Positions 52,834 to 63,160 are shown, counted from the stretch's first letter. The stretch: 64,000 nt of DNA from Megasphaera cerevisiae DSM 20462 (GCF_001045675.1 NZ_LEKT01000009.1:1-64000); one strand, 5' to 3'. Numbers and translations are program-made. The notes: generated from the sequence alone by a model not told the origin.

Positions 52834-55800
52834 TTATTTTTCTGCCATTTTCGAATATGTAGCATATCGTTCTTTAGCTTCGCGAATAGTCTTGGCATAC
52901 AACGTTTCCGCACGTTCCGGGAAATTAATTTTCAAGCGGTTATACCGGTTTTCTCCGCTCAAATATTCTCTCATTTTTTCTGAATCTGGTTCCGGAGAAT
53001 CAAGCTGGAATGGATTTTTCCCTTCTGCCGCAAGACGCGGATCATAACGGTACAAATGCCAATAGCCACATTCCACAGCCTTTTTCATTTCCATCTGTGT
53101 TGCACCCATACCGGCTTTGATCCCATGTTCCAAGCAAGGGCAGTACGCAATCACAATAGAGGGTCCCGGATAGGCTTCGGCTTCACGAATGGCTTTCAAG
53201 GTCTGAGCCTGATTATATCCCATCGCCACCTGCGCGACGTATACGTATCCATAGGTCATGGCAATTGCCCCAAGATCTTTTTTCTTCACTTGTTTGCCGC
53301 CAGCCGCAAATTTGGCAACCGCCGCCGTAGGAGTCGCTTTGGAAGACTGTCCGCCAGTATTCGAATATACTTCTGTATCCATGACCAAAATGTTGATATC
53401 ACGATTTTGAGCAATTACATGATCAATACCGCCAAAACCAATATCATATGCCCAGCCGTCACCGCCAAAAGCCCATATTGATTTCCGCGCTAAAAACTCT
53501 TTATTCTGCAAAATGAATTCTATATCTTCGTTTGCCGGAATCCGTTCCAATCCATTAATCAATTGATCCGTCACTTCACGAGATTTACTGCTATTTTGAT
53601 AAAAATCCAAGTACTCATCAATGACATCTACAGCAATCGCCGCATCTTTCAACGCCTGCAGATGAATAACCAGCTCTTTTTGAATCGCATCCTGCGCACG
53701 CAGGAACCCATACGCAAATTCAGCATTATCTTCAAATAAGGACTGTTCCCAGCAAGGTCCAAAGCCGCGGGCATCTTTGCAGTACGGCGTCGTTGGCAAA
53801 GAACCGCCATACGCCGAGGAACAACCGGACGCATTGGCAACATACATGCGACTTCCAAAGAGTTGTGTAACCATTTTGATATAGGTTGTTTCGGCACATC
53901 CTGCACAAGCTGGTGAAAATTGGAAATACGGTTTCGCAAACTGTGCTTCCTTCACTGTTTTATCACTGACAACTTCCTTCTTGAGGTATGATTCATCCAT
54001 AACAAAGCGGTTGAAATTATCCTGCTGCGCGGCTACTTCCTCCATAGGAACCATCGTAAGCGCACCTTTTTTCTTCATTGGGCAAACACTCAAGCATACG
54101 CCGCAGCCAAGGCAATCATACGGTGAAACCTGCATCCGGAAATGGTATTGTGCCACTTTAGCCCCTTTTGCCTTAGCCGTTACAAAGGATGCCGGCGCCT
54201 CCGCAAGCTCTTTATCCGTAAGCAGTACTGGGCGAATAGCGGCATGGGGGCATGCCATGGAACAACTATTGCATTGTACGCAGGCATCCGCATTCCATTG
54301 CGGCACGTTAATAGCCACGCCTCGTTTACTGTATGCCGTCGTACCGAGCGGCCATGTGCCATCAAAGCAATTATGTTTTTTAAAGATGGATACAGGCAAG
54401 GCATCCCCTTCCTGCCGATTCATCGGTTCTACGATATCATGGATAAAAGCAGGCACTTGTAATGTATCATACCGAGCTTCTGCAGCTTCAGCCCATGCTG
54501 CCGGAATTTCAACCTTCACTAATCCATCAATTCCTGCATCTACGGCCTTATTATTTTTATCTACAATTTCCTGCCCGCCTTTTTTAAAATAACTGTCATA
54601 GTTGCCTTGCTTCATTGCATTGACGGCTATATTTAAAGGAATAACCTTGGTTAATTCAAAGAAAGCAGCCTGCAAAATAGTATTTACACGATTTCCCAGC
54701 CCTATTTCACCAGCCAGTTTTGTGGCATTAATTGTATAAAACTGTGCATGCTTGTTATACAAATCACGTTTCATTTTAGCTGGAAGCTGTACCTCCAATT
54801 CGTCCTGACTCCACGGGCAATTCAGCAGATACACACCGCCTTCCTTCAGATCAGCTGTTGTATCATATTTATGGACGTATGTCGGCGCATGACACCCTAC
54901 AAAATCGGCAGAATCCACAAGATATGTCGCATGAATCGGCTTATCACCAAACCGCAGATGGGACTGTGTTAAGCCGCCTGTTTTCATAGAATCATAAGAG
55001 AAATATGCCTGAGCGTACTTATCTGCCTGCAACCCGATAATCGTAATTGCACTTTTATTGGCACCGACGGTACCATCTCCTCCAAGTCCCCAAATCTTAG
55101 CAGCGGTCTGCGCCGGATAGGAAAGCTTAACTGGTTCAGAAGCCAAAGACGTATGCGTCACATCATCAATAATCCCGATCGTAAAATTATTTTTCGGCGT
55201 ACTTTTTGCAAGATTTGTATATACTGCAGCAATCTGCGCCGGCGTTGTATCTTTGGATGATAGTCCATAGCGGCCGCCAACAACGATAATATCACCACGC
55301 CCCGCTTGAATAAGTGCGCTCTGTACATCCAGATACAGCGGTTCCCCAATACTGCCGGACTCTTTCGTACGATCAAGCACAGCCACTTTTTTACATGTCG
55401 CCGGAATCGCTTCTGTAAAATATTTCACCGAGAAAGGCCGATACAAGTGAACCTGAACCATGCCGACTTTGCGGCCATGCGCATTGAGATAATCCACCGT
55501 ATCGCGAACGGTTTCTGCACCAGAACACATGATCACGATAACTTCTGCAGCATCCGGTGCCCCATAGTAATTAAACAGCTTATAATCACGTCCTGTTAAC
55601 CCGTTGATTTTATCCATATATTGCTGCACTACATCAGGTATAGACGCAACTTTTTCATTGGCGCCTTCCTTACACTGGAAGAAAATATCCGGATTGACAG
55701 TCGTACCGCGTTCATGCGGATGTTCCGGGTTTAGCCCGTTTTTACGAAATGCATTAAGCTGCTGATAATCTACCAACTTTTTTAAATCTTCATAATCAAG

Positions 55801-56355
55801 CGCCTCAATACGCTGCATTTCATGAGATGTCCGAAAACCATCAAAAACATGCATAAACGCATATCTGCCGCCAATAGCTGCTAAATGAGCTACTGCACCT
55901 AAATCCATGGCTTCCTGCGGCGAAGAAGACATAATCATGCCAAACCCGGTCATCCGACAGGCCATGGCATCTGAATGATCACCAAAAATGGATAACGCAT
56001 GTGCGCTGACAGTACGAGCAGCTATATGAAATACGCCCGGTAAAAATTCACCACCAATTTTGAACATAGGCGGAATCATAAGCAATAGCCCTTGCGAAGC
56101 GGTATAGGTTGTCGTAAGGGCGCCTGCCTGCAGGGATCCATGACACGTTCCGGCAGCTCCAGCTTCAGATTGCATCTGAATGACATCTACAGTATTGCCA
56201 AAAATATTCTTTTTCCCTTTTGCGGCCCATTCATCTACTTTTTCTGCCATAACTGACGACGGCGTAATCGGAAAAATAGCAGCGACTTCCGTAAAAGCAT
56301 ACGATGCATATGCTGCTGCCGTGTTCCCATCCATAACTACATATTTTTTTTTCAC
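52834..56355 (-). CDS. nifJ: Pyruvate:ferredoxin (flavodoxin) oxidoreductase
   Basis: It converts pyruvate and CoA to acetyl-CoA, CO2 and reduced ferredoxin. The single 1173-residue chain has the domain order of homodimeric PFOR: KKKYVVMDGNTAAAYASYAF at the start, the alpha and gamma domains, two [4Fe-4S] motifs (CVQCNSCSMACPH; CLGCGVCLSVCP) near 680-750, and the thiamine pyrophosphate domain (FGGDGWAYDIGFGG; MDTEVYSNTGGQSSKATPT). The GTG at 56355 follows GGAGG; a frame open to 56382 begins before that signal. It has its own promoter and a repeated motif shared with ilvD. Confidence 0.97.
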   Translation of the reverse strand: MKKKYVVMDGNTAAAYASYAFTEVAAIFPITPSSVMAEKVDEWAAKGKKNIFGNTVDVIQMQSEAGAAGTCHGSLQAGALTTTYTASQGLLLMIPPMFKIGGEFLPGVFHIAARTVSAHALSIFGDHSDAMACRMTGFGMIMSSSPQEAMDLGAVAHLAAIGGRYAFMHVFDGFRTSHEMQRIEALDYEDLKKLVDYQQLNAFRKNGLNPEHPHERGTTVNPDIFFQCKEGANEKVASIPDVVQQYMDKINGLTGRDYKLFNYYGAPDAAEVIVIMCSGAETVRDTVDYLNAHGRKVGMVQVHLYRPFSVKYFTEAIPATCKKVAVLDRTKESGSIGEPLYLDVQSALIQAGRGDIIVVGGRYGLSSKDTTPAQIAAVYTNLAKSTPKNNFTIGIIDDVTHTSLASEPVKLSYPAQTAAKIWGLGGDGTVGANKSAITIIGLQADKYAQAYFSYDSMKTGGLTQSHLRFGDKPIHATYLVDSADFVGCHAPTYVHKYDTTADLKEGGVYLLNCPWSQDELEVQLPAKMKRDLYNKHAQFYTINATKLAGEIGLGNRVNTILQAAFFELTKVIPLNIAVNAMKQGNYDSYFKKGGQEIVDKNNKAVDAGIDGLVKVEIPAAWAEAAEARYDTLQVPAFIHDIVEPMNRQEGDALPVSIFKKHNCFDGTWPLGTTAYSKRGVAINVPQWNADACVQCNSCSMACPHAAIRPVLLTDKELAEAPASFVTAKAKGAKVAQYHFRMQVSPYDCLGCGVCLSVCPMKKKGALTMVPMEEVAAQQDNFNRFVMDESYLKKEVVSDKTVKEAQFAKPYFQFSPACAGCAETTYIKMVTQLFGSRMYVANASGCSSAYGGSLPTTPYCKDARGFGPCWEQSLFEDNAEFAYGFLRAQDAIQKELVIHLQALKDAAIAVDVIDEYLDFYQNSSKSREVTDQLINGLERIPANEDIEFILQNKEFLARKSIWAFGGDGWAYDIGFGGIDHVIAQNRDINILVMDTEVYSNTGGQSSKATPTAAVAKFAAGGKQVKKKDLGAIAMTYGYVYVAQVAMGYNQAQTLKAIREAEAYPGPSIVIAYCPCLEHGIKAGMGATQMEMKKAVECGYWHLYRYDPRLAAEGKNPFQLDSPEPDSEKMREYLSGENRYNRLKINFPERAETLYAKTIREAKERYATYSKMAEK

Positions 56356-56473
56356 GATGTTTTTTCCTCCCTGACAAAACAATTATCTATATTTAAAATA
56401 AATATGCATATACCGAACCTTGCGATGGAAGCTATATGTCTCCTTTTCCACATGAATACGTTGCTACCTATTG

Positions 56474-56498
56474 ATGCGTTTTTAGTTCGTGTATACGT
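56474..56498 (-). promoter_or_regulatory. Candidate operator downstream of the nifJ promoter
   Basis: The minus strand reads ACGTATACACGA (56498-56487), continuing to CGCAT at 56474. Almost the same 24-base arrangement occurs at 63184-63161 in front of ilvD. It begins about 12 bases after the predicted transcription start, a repressor-like position. The adjacent IclR protein is the natural candidate to bind it. Confidence 0.5.
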
Positions 56499-56517
56499 TT
56501 TAATTCTTATATTCGTT

Positions 56518-56546
56518 ATTTTATCATTTTATATGAAAAAATTCAA
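56518..56546 (-). promoter_or_regulatory. nifJ promoter
   Basis: On the minus strand TTGAAT (56546-56541) and TAAAAT (56523-56518) are 17 bases apart. The leader to the start codon is about 155 bases. Confidence 0.6.
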
Positions 56547-56807
56547 TACCTATTCTGTATGAACTCAAAAAAAGAAAGACTATTTTCTCATTTTATGCCA
56601 TCTATGGACTTCTGCATTAAGCCGCTATCACCAGATGGAAAATTGTATAAAGTTCTATGACGATTCAATTTTTATATTTATCCCTGCTGGTATTCAACTA
56701 TCATAAAATTATTCAATCTCTGATTTATAAGAAATTATATACATTAATAGGAACGTATATTCTTGTGTAATCATGCAGTCTATTCAGAAAATAGTTGTTC
56801 CAATATC
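56547..56807. other. AT-rich spacer between divergent nifJ and iclR promoters
   Basis: No gene, RNA or clear hairpin is seen. It contains GAACGTATATTC (56751-56762), a partial match to the motif near nifJ and ilvD, upstream of the iclR promoter. Nothing else can be supported. Confidence 0.5.
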
Positions 56808-56836
56808 TGGACTAGATACAAGTAATACTATATAAT
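56808..56836 (+). promoter_or_regulatory. Possible promoter of the IclR-family gene
   Basis: TGGACT (56808-56813) and TATAAT (56831-56836) are 17 bases apart, followed by a second TATAAT at 56849-56854. The leader is about 110 bases. Confidence 0.45.
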
Positions 56837-56951
56837 TATATGTAATAGTATAATTCATGAGACTAAATTCATTTGAAGAATAAAGACCAAACTATTACCA
56901 GCAAGATTAACGGTATATATCAGTATAAATTAATGAAAGAAGTGATATTTT

Positions 56952-57758
56952 ATGGCGTATTCACAACACAAGCCTACGTTGCGCGTTTTGGATATTATGC
57001 AAATTCTGGCTTCTTCCAAAGACGAGGGACTAACCCTAACAGAAATTGCAACACAAATACAAGTTCCCAAAAGTACAATTGTTCCTATCATCCATACGCT
57101 GCGGGACAGAAAATTTATCGAACAAAAAAACGACGGTAAATATATCATCGGTATCAGTATGTTTCTTATCGGATCTGCGTCATTAAAAAATATTACGCTG
57201 CTGGATGTTTTTAAAACCGAAATGAAAAAGATTGTCGCCAAAACATCAGAAGTGTGCCAACTGGGAATATTAGTGGATGGCGATATATTATATTTAGCAA
57301 AGGAAGACTCACCAGAACCCATTCGACTGGTTTCTTTTGTAGGCAAACGACTGCCTGCATACAGTACCGCAATTGGAAAAGCACTGCTCAGCGACTATTC
57401 TTATGAAGAATTAACCACACTTTATAAGGAACCTTTGAAGGCGATGACAGAAAAAACATGCCAAAGCATACCTCAATTATATGAAGAATGTTCTCATTCT
57501 AAACAAGACGGTTATTTCCAAGAATCCGGCGAGAGCTCCCTTGACTTAAACTGTTTGGCCATTCCTATAAAACACAATAATAAAATTATTGCAGCAATCA
57601 GCGTAAGTATTCCTACATTTCGCTTAACTGAAGAAAAAAAAGGCTTAACAATTCAAGCATTATTTTATGCTCAGGAAACATTGGAGCATAATTTACAAAG
57701 CTTAGGGATTACAGATAATAATTTATTCGTCAATTCTTTTATTTCTGCTGCTGAATAA
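56952..57758 (+). CDS. IclR-family transcriptional regulator
   Basis: The 268 residues have an N-terminal winged helix-turn-helix (LTLTEIATQIQVPKSTIVPI, residues about 28-47) and a C-terminal IclR effector-binding domain (LGILVDGDILYLAKEDSPEP, PAYSTAIGKALLSDYS, SLDLNCLAIPIKHNNKIIAA). IclR proteins sense small organic acids and often repress the neighbouring degradation genes. It is transcribed away from nifJ and toward, but convergent with, the hpaI end of the sugar-acid operon. AGAAGTGATATTTT precedes the ATG, a weak ribosome-binding site. Confidence 0.92.
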   Translation: MAYSQHKPTLRVLDIMQILASSKDEGLTLTEIATQIQVPKSTIVPIIHTLRDRKFIEQKNDGKYIIGISMFLIGSASLKNITLLDVFKTEMKKIVAKTSEVCQLGILVDGDILYLAKEDSPEPIRLVSFVGKRLPAYSTAIGKALLSDYSYEELTTLYKEPLKAMTEKTCQSIPQLYEECSHSKQDGYFQESGESSLDLNCLAIPIKHNNKIIAAISVSIPTFRLTEEKKGLTIQALFYAQETLEHNLQSLGITDNNLFVNSFISAAE

Positions 57759-57773
57759 TTAATAAACTATATA

Positions 57774-57828
57774 AAGAAGCGCAGGGAAGTTATGATATCA
57801 TTCAGACTTCCTCTGCGCTTCTTTTTTT
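57774..57828. terminator. Bidirectional terminator between iclR and hpaI
   Basis: AAGAAGCGCAGGGAAGT (57774-57790) pairs with 57806-57822 with a one-base bulge, followed by T residues on the plus strand. It separates two convergent genes and lies 5 bases after the hpaI stop. Confidence 0.8.
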
Positions 57829-57833
57829 ACAAA

Positions 57834-58595
57834 TTAATGCATTTTAAAGTAATCTGCATTTTCTTTAAAGCGTACATACAGTTCTCCTACATCACTGGAA
57901 AAGGATACATATTGGACACCCCGGTTCCTCCATTCGACGGCCTTTTGTACATCATCCACAAAAAAGCCTATCGCCACGCCGACCTTTGCCGCCTGTTCCA
58001 TAATATGTTCCATTTGTTCAATAACCTTAGGATGATCAACTTGACCTGGAATTCCCAAAGATGCCGACAGGTCATATGGTCCAACAAACAAAACGTCAAC
58101 GCCTTTTACAGTAAGAATATCCGGCAACGCCTGTACTCCATCCTGCCCTTCGACCTGAAGCACAACTGCGGTCTTATCATTGGCTCTGCCAAAAAAATTC
58201 TCTTTAGAAATACTGCCATATTTCCCGGCTCGTACAAAACGATTGCAGCCACGATTCCCCATGGGAGCAAACTTGGCAGCTTGCACTGCAATTTCAGCAG
58301 CTTCCTTTGAACCAATATTGGGTATTTGTACTCCATCAGCACCCAAATCTAACGCCTTATCCACAAGTTCCGGATTGCCTTCATACACCCTGACAATAGC
58401 TGGTATTTGTGCCAATTTGGCTGCTCGAATAAGATCCACGGTTGCTTCCAGAGGAATTTCTCCATGTTCATTGTCAATGATGACAAAATCAAACCCTGCA
58501 AGTCCTGCAATTTCCACAACTGCAGGATAATTCATATTTAAAAATGGACCAAACAATTTCTCCCCGTTTTTTAATCGTTCTTTAAATGTATTCAT
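57834..58595 (-). CDS. HpcH/HpaI-family class II aldolase
   Basis: These metal-dependent aldolases split 2-keto-3-deoxy acids to pyruvate plus an aldehyde. The 253 residues show the signature IIDNEHGEIPLEATVDLIRA (metal/histidine site), ADGVQIPNIGSKEAAEIAV, VVLQVEGQDGVQALPDIL and DVLFVGPYDLSASLGIPG. Known members use 2-keto-3-deoxy-rhamnonate, 5-keto-4-deoxyglucarate or 4-hydroxy-2-oxoheptanedioate. Following an IlvD-type dehydratase in the operon, a 2-keto-3-deoxy sugar acid is likely. The ATG at 58595 follows GAGGT by 7 bases; an upstream frame to 58622 has no such signal. Confidence 0.9.
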   Translation of the reverse strand: MNTFKERLKNGEKLFGPFLNMNYPAVVEIAGLAGFDFVIIDNEHGEIPLEATVDLIRAAKLAQIPAIVRVYEGNPELVDKALDLGADGVQIPNIGSKEAAEIAVQAAKFAPMGNRGCNRFVRAGKYGSISKENFFGRANDKTAVVLQVEGQDGVQALPDILTVKGVDVLFVGPYDLSASLGIPGQVDHPKVIEQMEHIMEQAAKVGVAIGFFVDDVQKAVEWRNRGVQYVSFSSDVGELYVRFKENADYFKMH

Positions 58596-58649
58596 GCTTA
58601 ATACCTCACATTCATATTGCAATAAAATATATATTTTCTCAATATTTCA

Positions 58650-60053
58650 TCACTCAACATCAATAATTTTAGATGGGTTCATGATATTATTCGGATCCCA
58701 TGCTTTTTTCAATAATTTCATAAGTTTTAATTCTCCTGCTGGTGTAAACTTTTCAAAGGCGTCCTTCTTTTTATACCCGATACCGTGTTCTCCTGACATT
58801 TTGCCCCCCAACTTGTACACCAATGAAAAAATATCATCATCATACGCATGCAACGTATGGGCCCATTTTTCCGGTTCCTGATTTTGCGTATTCAAAATAT
58901 TGACATGAATATTTCCATCCCCAATATGTGCAACAATGCCGCCATCAATACTATGTTTTCTCATAATTTCAGGCAATTCCGCCGTAACATTAATAATCTT
59001 GTCCAAGGGCACGACATAATCCGAACTTGCCCACGTCAGACAAAGTTCCCGACAGGCATCTGCAAATTGTTTTCGTGCCTCCCAAATTCTATCATCCGCC
59101 ATTAACACATCTACTGCGCCGGCTTCATCACATAAATCACTCAACTGTTCCATTTTTTTATCTAATTCATCTTGGTCGTATGCTTCTACCGTGATAATAT
59201 CATACACACCTCCGTTCTTGGCATGCGGCAAGTCACACTTTATAAAGTTACCGCTAATGACAATCGCCCGATTATCCATATATTCAATACTCGTAGGTTC
59301 AATACCGGCCTTCAAAATTCTTCTCGGCAACGCCAATGCTTTCGACGAATCATCAAAAATAGCAACAATGTCAAAAGAATAGGGTGGCAAAGTGCGTAGT
59401 TTTAATGTCGCTTCCGTAATGATACCCAATGTACCTTCAGACCCGCTGATTAACTGTTCCAAACAATATCCCGTGCTGCATTTTTCCAAACGCGCGCCAA
59501 CTTTTACAACATCGCCTAGCGGAGTAACTACAGTAAGGCTGTAAATTTGATGCCGTGTCGTCCCATATTTAACCGCCTTGTTACCGCCGGCATTGGTTGC
59601 CAGGTTACCGCCGATTTGACAGCTTTCAGCACTGCAGGGATCACCGGCATACAATAATCCCTTTGCCTTTGCAGCTTGTTGCAGATCCACAGTACGCACA
59701 CCTGGCTGTACGATACAAAACAAATTATCGGCATCCATTTCAATAATTTGATTCATTCGTTCCAATTCCATCACAATGCCATGATGTACCGGAATTGCCC
59801 CACAGGATAGTCCCGTTCCAGCTGAGCGCGGCGTAATAGGAATCAAACACGTATTTGCCAATTTCACAACTGCGGCAACCTCCTCTGTAGATGCTGGAAA
59901 CACAACCACTTCCGGATAATGAAAATAGATAGAGTTTCCTTCTTCATCCGTTTTATAAATTTCTAATTTATCCGCATCAGTCGTCGCATATTTATCACCA
60001 ACAATATGTTTTAATTCTTGTAGGATTGATTCTGTAATAGAATTATATGTCAT
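58650..60053 (-). CDS. FAD-linked 2-hydroxyacid dehydrogenase, GlcD-like
   Basis: It belongs to the FAD-binding PCMH family of glycolate/D-lactate dehydrogenases. The 467 residues contain the PP-loop region IPITPRSAGTGLSCGAIPVH, AGDPCSAESCQIGGNLATNA, YCLEQLISGSEGTLGIITEA, and C-terminal GIVAHIGDGNIHVNIL and GKMSGEHGIGYKKKDAF with the metal-binding histidines. It could oxidise glycolate or lactate arising from the aldolase product, or work as a lactate dehydrogenase. I chose the ATG at 60053; ribosome-binding spacing is imperfect, and upstream starts at 60065 or 60083 are possible. Confidence 0.88.
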   Translation of the reverse strand: MTYNSITESILQELKHIVGDKYATTDADKLEIYKTDEEGNSIYFHYPEVVVFPASTEEVAAVVKLANTCLIPITPRSAGTGLSCGAIPVHHGIVMELERMNQIIEMDADNLFCIVQPGVRTVDLQQAAKAKGLLYAGDPCSAESCQIGGNLATNAGGNKAVKYGTTRHQIYSLTVVTPLGDVVKVGARLEKCSTGYCLEQLISGSEGTLGIITEATLKLRTLPPYSFDIVAIFDDSSKALALPRRILKAGIEPTSIEYMDNRAIVISGNFIKCDLPHAKNGGVYDIITVEAYDQDELDKKMEQLSDLCDEAGAVDVLMADDRIWEARKQFADACRELCLTWASSDYVVPLDKIINVTAELPEIMRKHSIDGGIVAHIGDGNIHVNILNTQNQEPEKWAHTLHAYDDDIFSLVYKLGGKMSGEHGIGYKKKDAFEKFTPAGELKLMKLLKKAWDPNNIMNPSKIIDVE

Positions 60054-60084
60054 ATATGTATCCATTCCTTTCAATAGCGTCAAC

Positions 60085-61374
60085 TTATTTTACTTCTTCT
60101 TTTTTTTGAAATACAGCAAAAAGCACCAAAGACAACAAACATCCTAATAATACTGCCGCTCCCATAAAATATAGACCGCTGGTAAAACTTCCCGTATAAT
60201 CTTTCAGCCATCCAATCGTAATCGGCGCAACAAATCCACCCAAATTCCCAACTGCATTGATAAATGCAATACCAGTAGCGGCGGCTCCGCCCACCAAAAA
60301 TCCAGTGGGAATTGTCCAAAATACAGGCATGCATCCATAAAAGCCAATCGCACTGATAGAAATAAGCGCAATAGTAATAAACAGATTACCTTGTAAAATA
60401 CCACACAATACCAAGCATCCGCCAGCAAGTACCATCGCCCCAATCATATGCCATTTACGTTCCAGATGTTTATCGGAACTCCAGCCAATAGCCAACATGC
60501 CGATAGCAGCTACAACAAAGGGAACTGCACTGATAAAACCAATAGAGGTCGTTGAAAGATCTCCATATGACTTAATAATTTGGGGCAGCCACATATTTAC
60601 GCCATATACACCAATCACCTGTGATACGTAGATAATTGCCAAAATCCATACTTTAACATTCAACAGCGCTTTCCACATAGAAACCTTTTCTTTGGATTCA
60701 ATTTGCTGCGCTTCACGTTCTAATTCACCATTCAAGAAGTCTTTTTCTTCCTGCGTTAACCACTTGGCTTTAAACGGATTATCTGTCAAATAGTAGAATG
60801 CAATAATCCCAACAATAATAGTGGGAATTCCTTCAAGAATAAACATCCATTGCCATCCCGCGATATTCAACATGCCATCAAAGGTTAAAAGCCATCCCGA
60901 TACAGCTGATCCTATCATTAACGCCAATGGCTGAGCAAACATAAATCGTGAAGTGATAGAAGCTCTATATGCTGCGGGAAACCATTTTGTTAAATAAAAA
61001 ATAACCCCGGGGAAAAAACCAGCCTCTACGGCACCCAATAAAAACCGTACAACAAGAAATTCGGTCACATTAGTTATAAAAGCCATTCCCACAACAATAC
61101 ATCCCCATACACTCAATAACAATCCCAGCCAAATCCTGGCGCCATATTTTTGCAGTCCCATATTACTAGGTACACCAAACAAAAAATAACCAATAAATAA
61201 TATTCCTGCACCATACCCAAAAGTAGTGGCTGTCAGTCCCAAATCTCTATTCATTTCTAATGCTGCAAATCCTAAATTAACACGGTCCACATAGTTCAGC
61301 AGATACGCTAATACCAAAAAGGGGATAAGACGCAATGTAACTTTTCTAAACACACTTGCTTTAAACTCTTCCAT
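60085..61374 (-). CDS. MFS transporter, anion:cation symporter (sugar-acid) type
   Basis: The 429 residues have twelve predicted helices and the start typical of the ACS family (RLIPFLVLAYLLNYVDRVNLGFAAL), then PSNMGLQKYGARIWLGLLL, RFLLGAVEAGFFPGVIFYLTKW and SAVSGWLL. ACS members import glucarate, galactonate, tartrate and related acids. Its place between ilvD and the FAD enzyme supports a sugar-acid substrate. GAGG precedes the ATG. The C-terminus ends in a basic tail. Confidence 0.9.
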   Translation of the reverse strand: MEEFKASVFRKVTLRLIPFLVLAYLLNYVDRVNLGFAALEMNRDLGLTATTFGYGAGILFIGYFLFGVPSNMGLQKYGARIWLGLLLSVWGCIVVGMAFITNVTEFLVVRFLLGAVEAGFFPGVIFYLTKWFPAAYRASITSRFMFAQPLALMIGSAVSGWLLTFDGMLNIAGWQWMFILEGIPTIIVGIIAFYYLTDNPFKAKWLTQEEKDFLNGELEREAQQIESKEKVSMWKALLNVKVWILAIIYVSQVIGVYGVNMWLPQIIKSYGDLSTTSIGFISAVPFVVAAIGMLAIGWSSDKHLERKWHMIGAMVLAGGCLVLCGILQGNLFITIALISISAIGFYGCMPVFWTIPTGFLVGGAAATGIAFINAVGNLGGFVAPITIGWLKDYTGSFTSGLYFMGAAVLLGCLLSLVLFAVFQKKEEVK

Positions 61375-61455
61375 AATGCATTTTCCTCATACAATATATT
61401 GATAATCAACCATCTTATCTTGCCGGCTTATTCAGTAATGAATATGCTCTGACTT

Positions 61456-63138
61456 CTATATCTTGTCATAATTTAAGACCGCTCCTTTAGATCCCGAAGA
61501 AGCCAGCTTACAATATAATCCCAAATACCCTCGTTTAAATTTCGGTTCTGGCCGCTGCCATTTCTTTAAGCGCTTCTGTATTTCTTCCTCACTAACAAGT
61601 AAATCCAAACTTCTCTTTTCTACATCAATTTCAATAGTATCGCCATTTTCAACAATAGCAATGGGACCGCCTTCTGCCGCTTCCGGGGATATATGCCCAA
61701 CAAAGCATCCGTTATTCGTGCCGCTGAAACGCCCATCTGTAACTAAAGCAGTCGTTTTAGCCAAACCGCGACCATATAAGTATTTCATAGCTTTAAACAT
61801 TTCGCGCATTCCCGGACCGCCTTTAGGACCTTCATACCGGATTACAACAACGTGCCCATCATGAACTTTTCCAGCTAAAATAGCTTCTTCGGCCGCCTCT
61901 TCTGAATTAAAACAGATTGCGGTTCCTTTAAAATGCCGCAAGCTCTTATCAAATGCACCTGGTTTAGTGATCCCCGTATCGGGAGCCAGATTTCCTCGTA
62001 ATACAGCAACGCCGCCTTCATATCCAAAAGGCGAATCTATAGACTTTATAATATTTTCATTACCTGGGTACTGATATTTATGAGCTTGAATGTTTTCCAT
62101 TACCGTACGTGCCGTAACAGTCATTACACCGGTATCCATAAGAGAGTGCATTTCTTCCAGTAATTTGCTTACTCCGCCTGCCTGATAAAAATCAATCATA
62201 TTATATTCAGATGCGGGATTAATTTTAGCCAATTGCGGAGTTTTACGGGAAAGTTCATCAAATTCCTGAAGAACATCCATCCCTACTTCTGCTTCATTCG
62301 CAATCGCAGTTAGATGCATAACCGCATTCGTACTGCCACTCATGGCCAGGCAAACCTTAATGGCATTTCTGATACTGCCCTTGGTAATAATTTGCCGTGC
62401 CGTAATATTTTTTTCTACGAGCTCCATAATTTTTATTCCCGTACCTTCAGCAATCGCTAATCGGGCTGCGGAATAAGCGGGAATAACACCACCATCAGGC
62501 AACGTCATTCCTAAAGCCTCTGATAAAGAACACATGGTATTCGCAGTACCAAGATAGGAACAGGAACCACAAGTTGGACAAGACAAATTTTCTAATAACG
62601 TATACTCGTCTTCTGTGATCTTGTTCGCACTTAACATTCCCAGCGCCTCTGCACTCGAAGTCTGATCTGATTTGCGCCCATCAAATACAATACCGCCTTC
62701 CATCGGGCCGCCGGGAAGTAAAATACAGGGGATATCCAATCGGGCTGCGGCCATTAGCATTCCAGGCACAATCTTATCGCAAGAACCCAACAGCACTAAC
62801 CCATCAAACAAATTAATTTGTGCCATTGATTCTACGGAATCAGCAATCAATTCACGAGACGGTAATATATAGTGCATACCATCATGCCCTTGTGCAAACC
62901 CATCACAACCACCAATCGTCCCAAATTCAACAGGCGTGCCTCCGGCTCGATAAATTCCATCTTTGACTCGTTGTGCCACCTGCCGCAAATTAAAATGCCC
63001 TGGAACACATTCACTCCAAGCATTTGCAATTCCAATAATAGGCCGTTTCAAATCATCTGTGGAAAATCCCATAGATTTATACGTTGCCCGATAATATTGA
63101 TTATGCAATCCCTCTAAAATTTGCTTACTTCTTTTCAT
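61456..63138 (-). CDS. IlvD/Edd-family dehydratase
   Basis: IlvD/Edd enzymes remove water from dihydroxy acids (branched-chain synthesis) or from sugar acids. The 560 residues have the iron-sulfur cysteines in GTIGGCDGFAQGH, LLGSCDKIVPGMLMAA and SCPTCGSCSYLGTANTM, and the late block TALVTDGRFSGTNNGCFVGHISPEA. Length fits IlvD. The operon lacks ilvB/ilvC/ilvE but has an aldolase, an FAD enzyme and a sugar-acid transporter, so a sugar-acid dehydratase is favoured over branched-chain synthesis. GGAGG precedes the ATG. Confidence 0.9.
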   Translation of the reverse strand: MKRSKQILEGLHNQYYRATYKSMGFSTDDLKRPIIGIANAWSECVPGHFNLRQVAQRVKDGIYRAGGTPVEFGTIGGCDGFAQGHDGMHYILPSRELIADSVESMAQINLFDGLVLLGSCDKIVPGMLMAAARLDIPCILLPGGPMEGGIVFDGRKSDQTSSAEALGMLSANKITEDEYTLLENLSCPTCGSCSYLGTANTMCSLSEALGMTLPDGGVIPAYSAARLAIAEGTGIKIMELVEKNITARQIITKGSIRNAIKVCLAMSGSTNAVMHLTAIANEAEVGMDVLQEFDELSRKTPQLAKINPASEYNMIDFYQAGGVSKLLEEMHSLMDTGVMTVTARTVMENIQAHKYQYPGNENIIKSIDSPFGYEGGVAVLRGNLAPDTGITKPGAFDKSLRHFKGTAICFNSEEAAEEAILAGKVHDGHVVVIRYEGPKGGPGMREMFKAMKYLYGRGLAKTTALVTDGRFSGTNNGCFVGHISPEAAEGGPIAIVENGDTIEIDVEKRSLDLLVSEEEIQKRLKKWQRPEPKFKRGYLGLYCKLASSGSKGAVLNYDKI

Positions 63139-63160
63139 TTTTTCTCCTCCTTATTCTTAA

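Noticed and set aside
61456-63138. Assignment of the IlvD-like gene to branched-chain amino acid synthesis
   Set aside because: No other branched-chain biosynthesis gene is near, while a sugar-acid transporter and aldolase are in the same operon. It remains an alternative.
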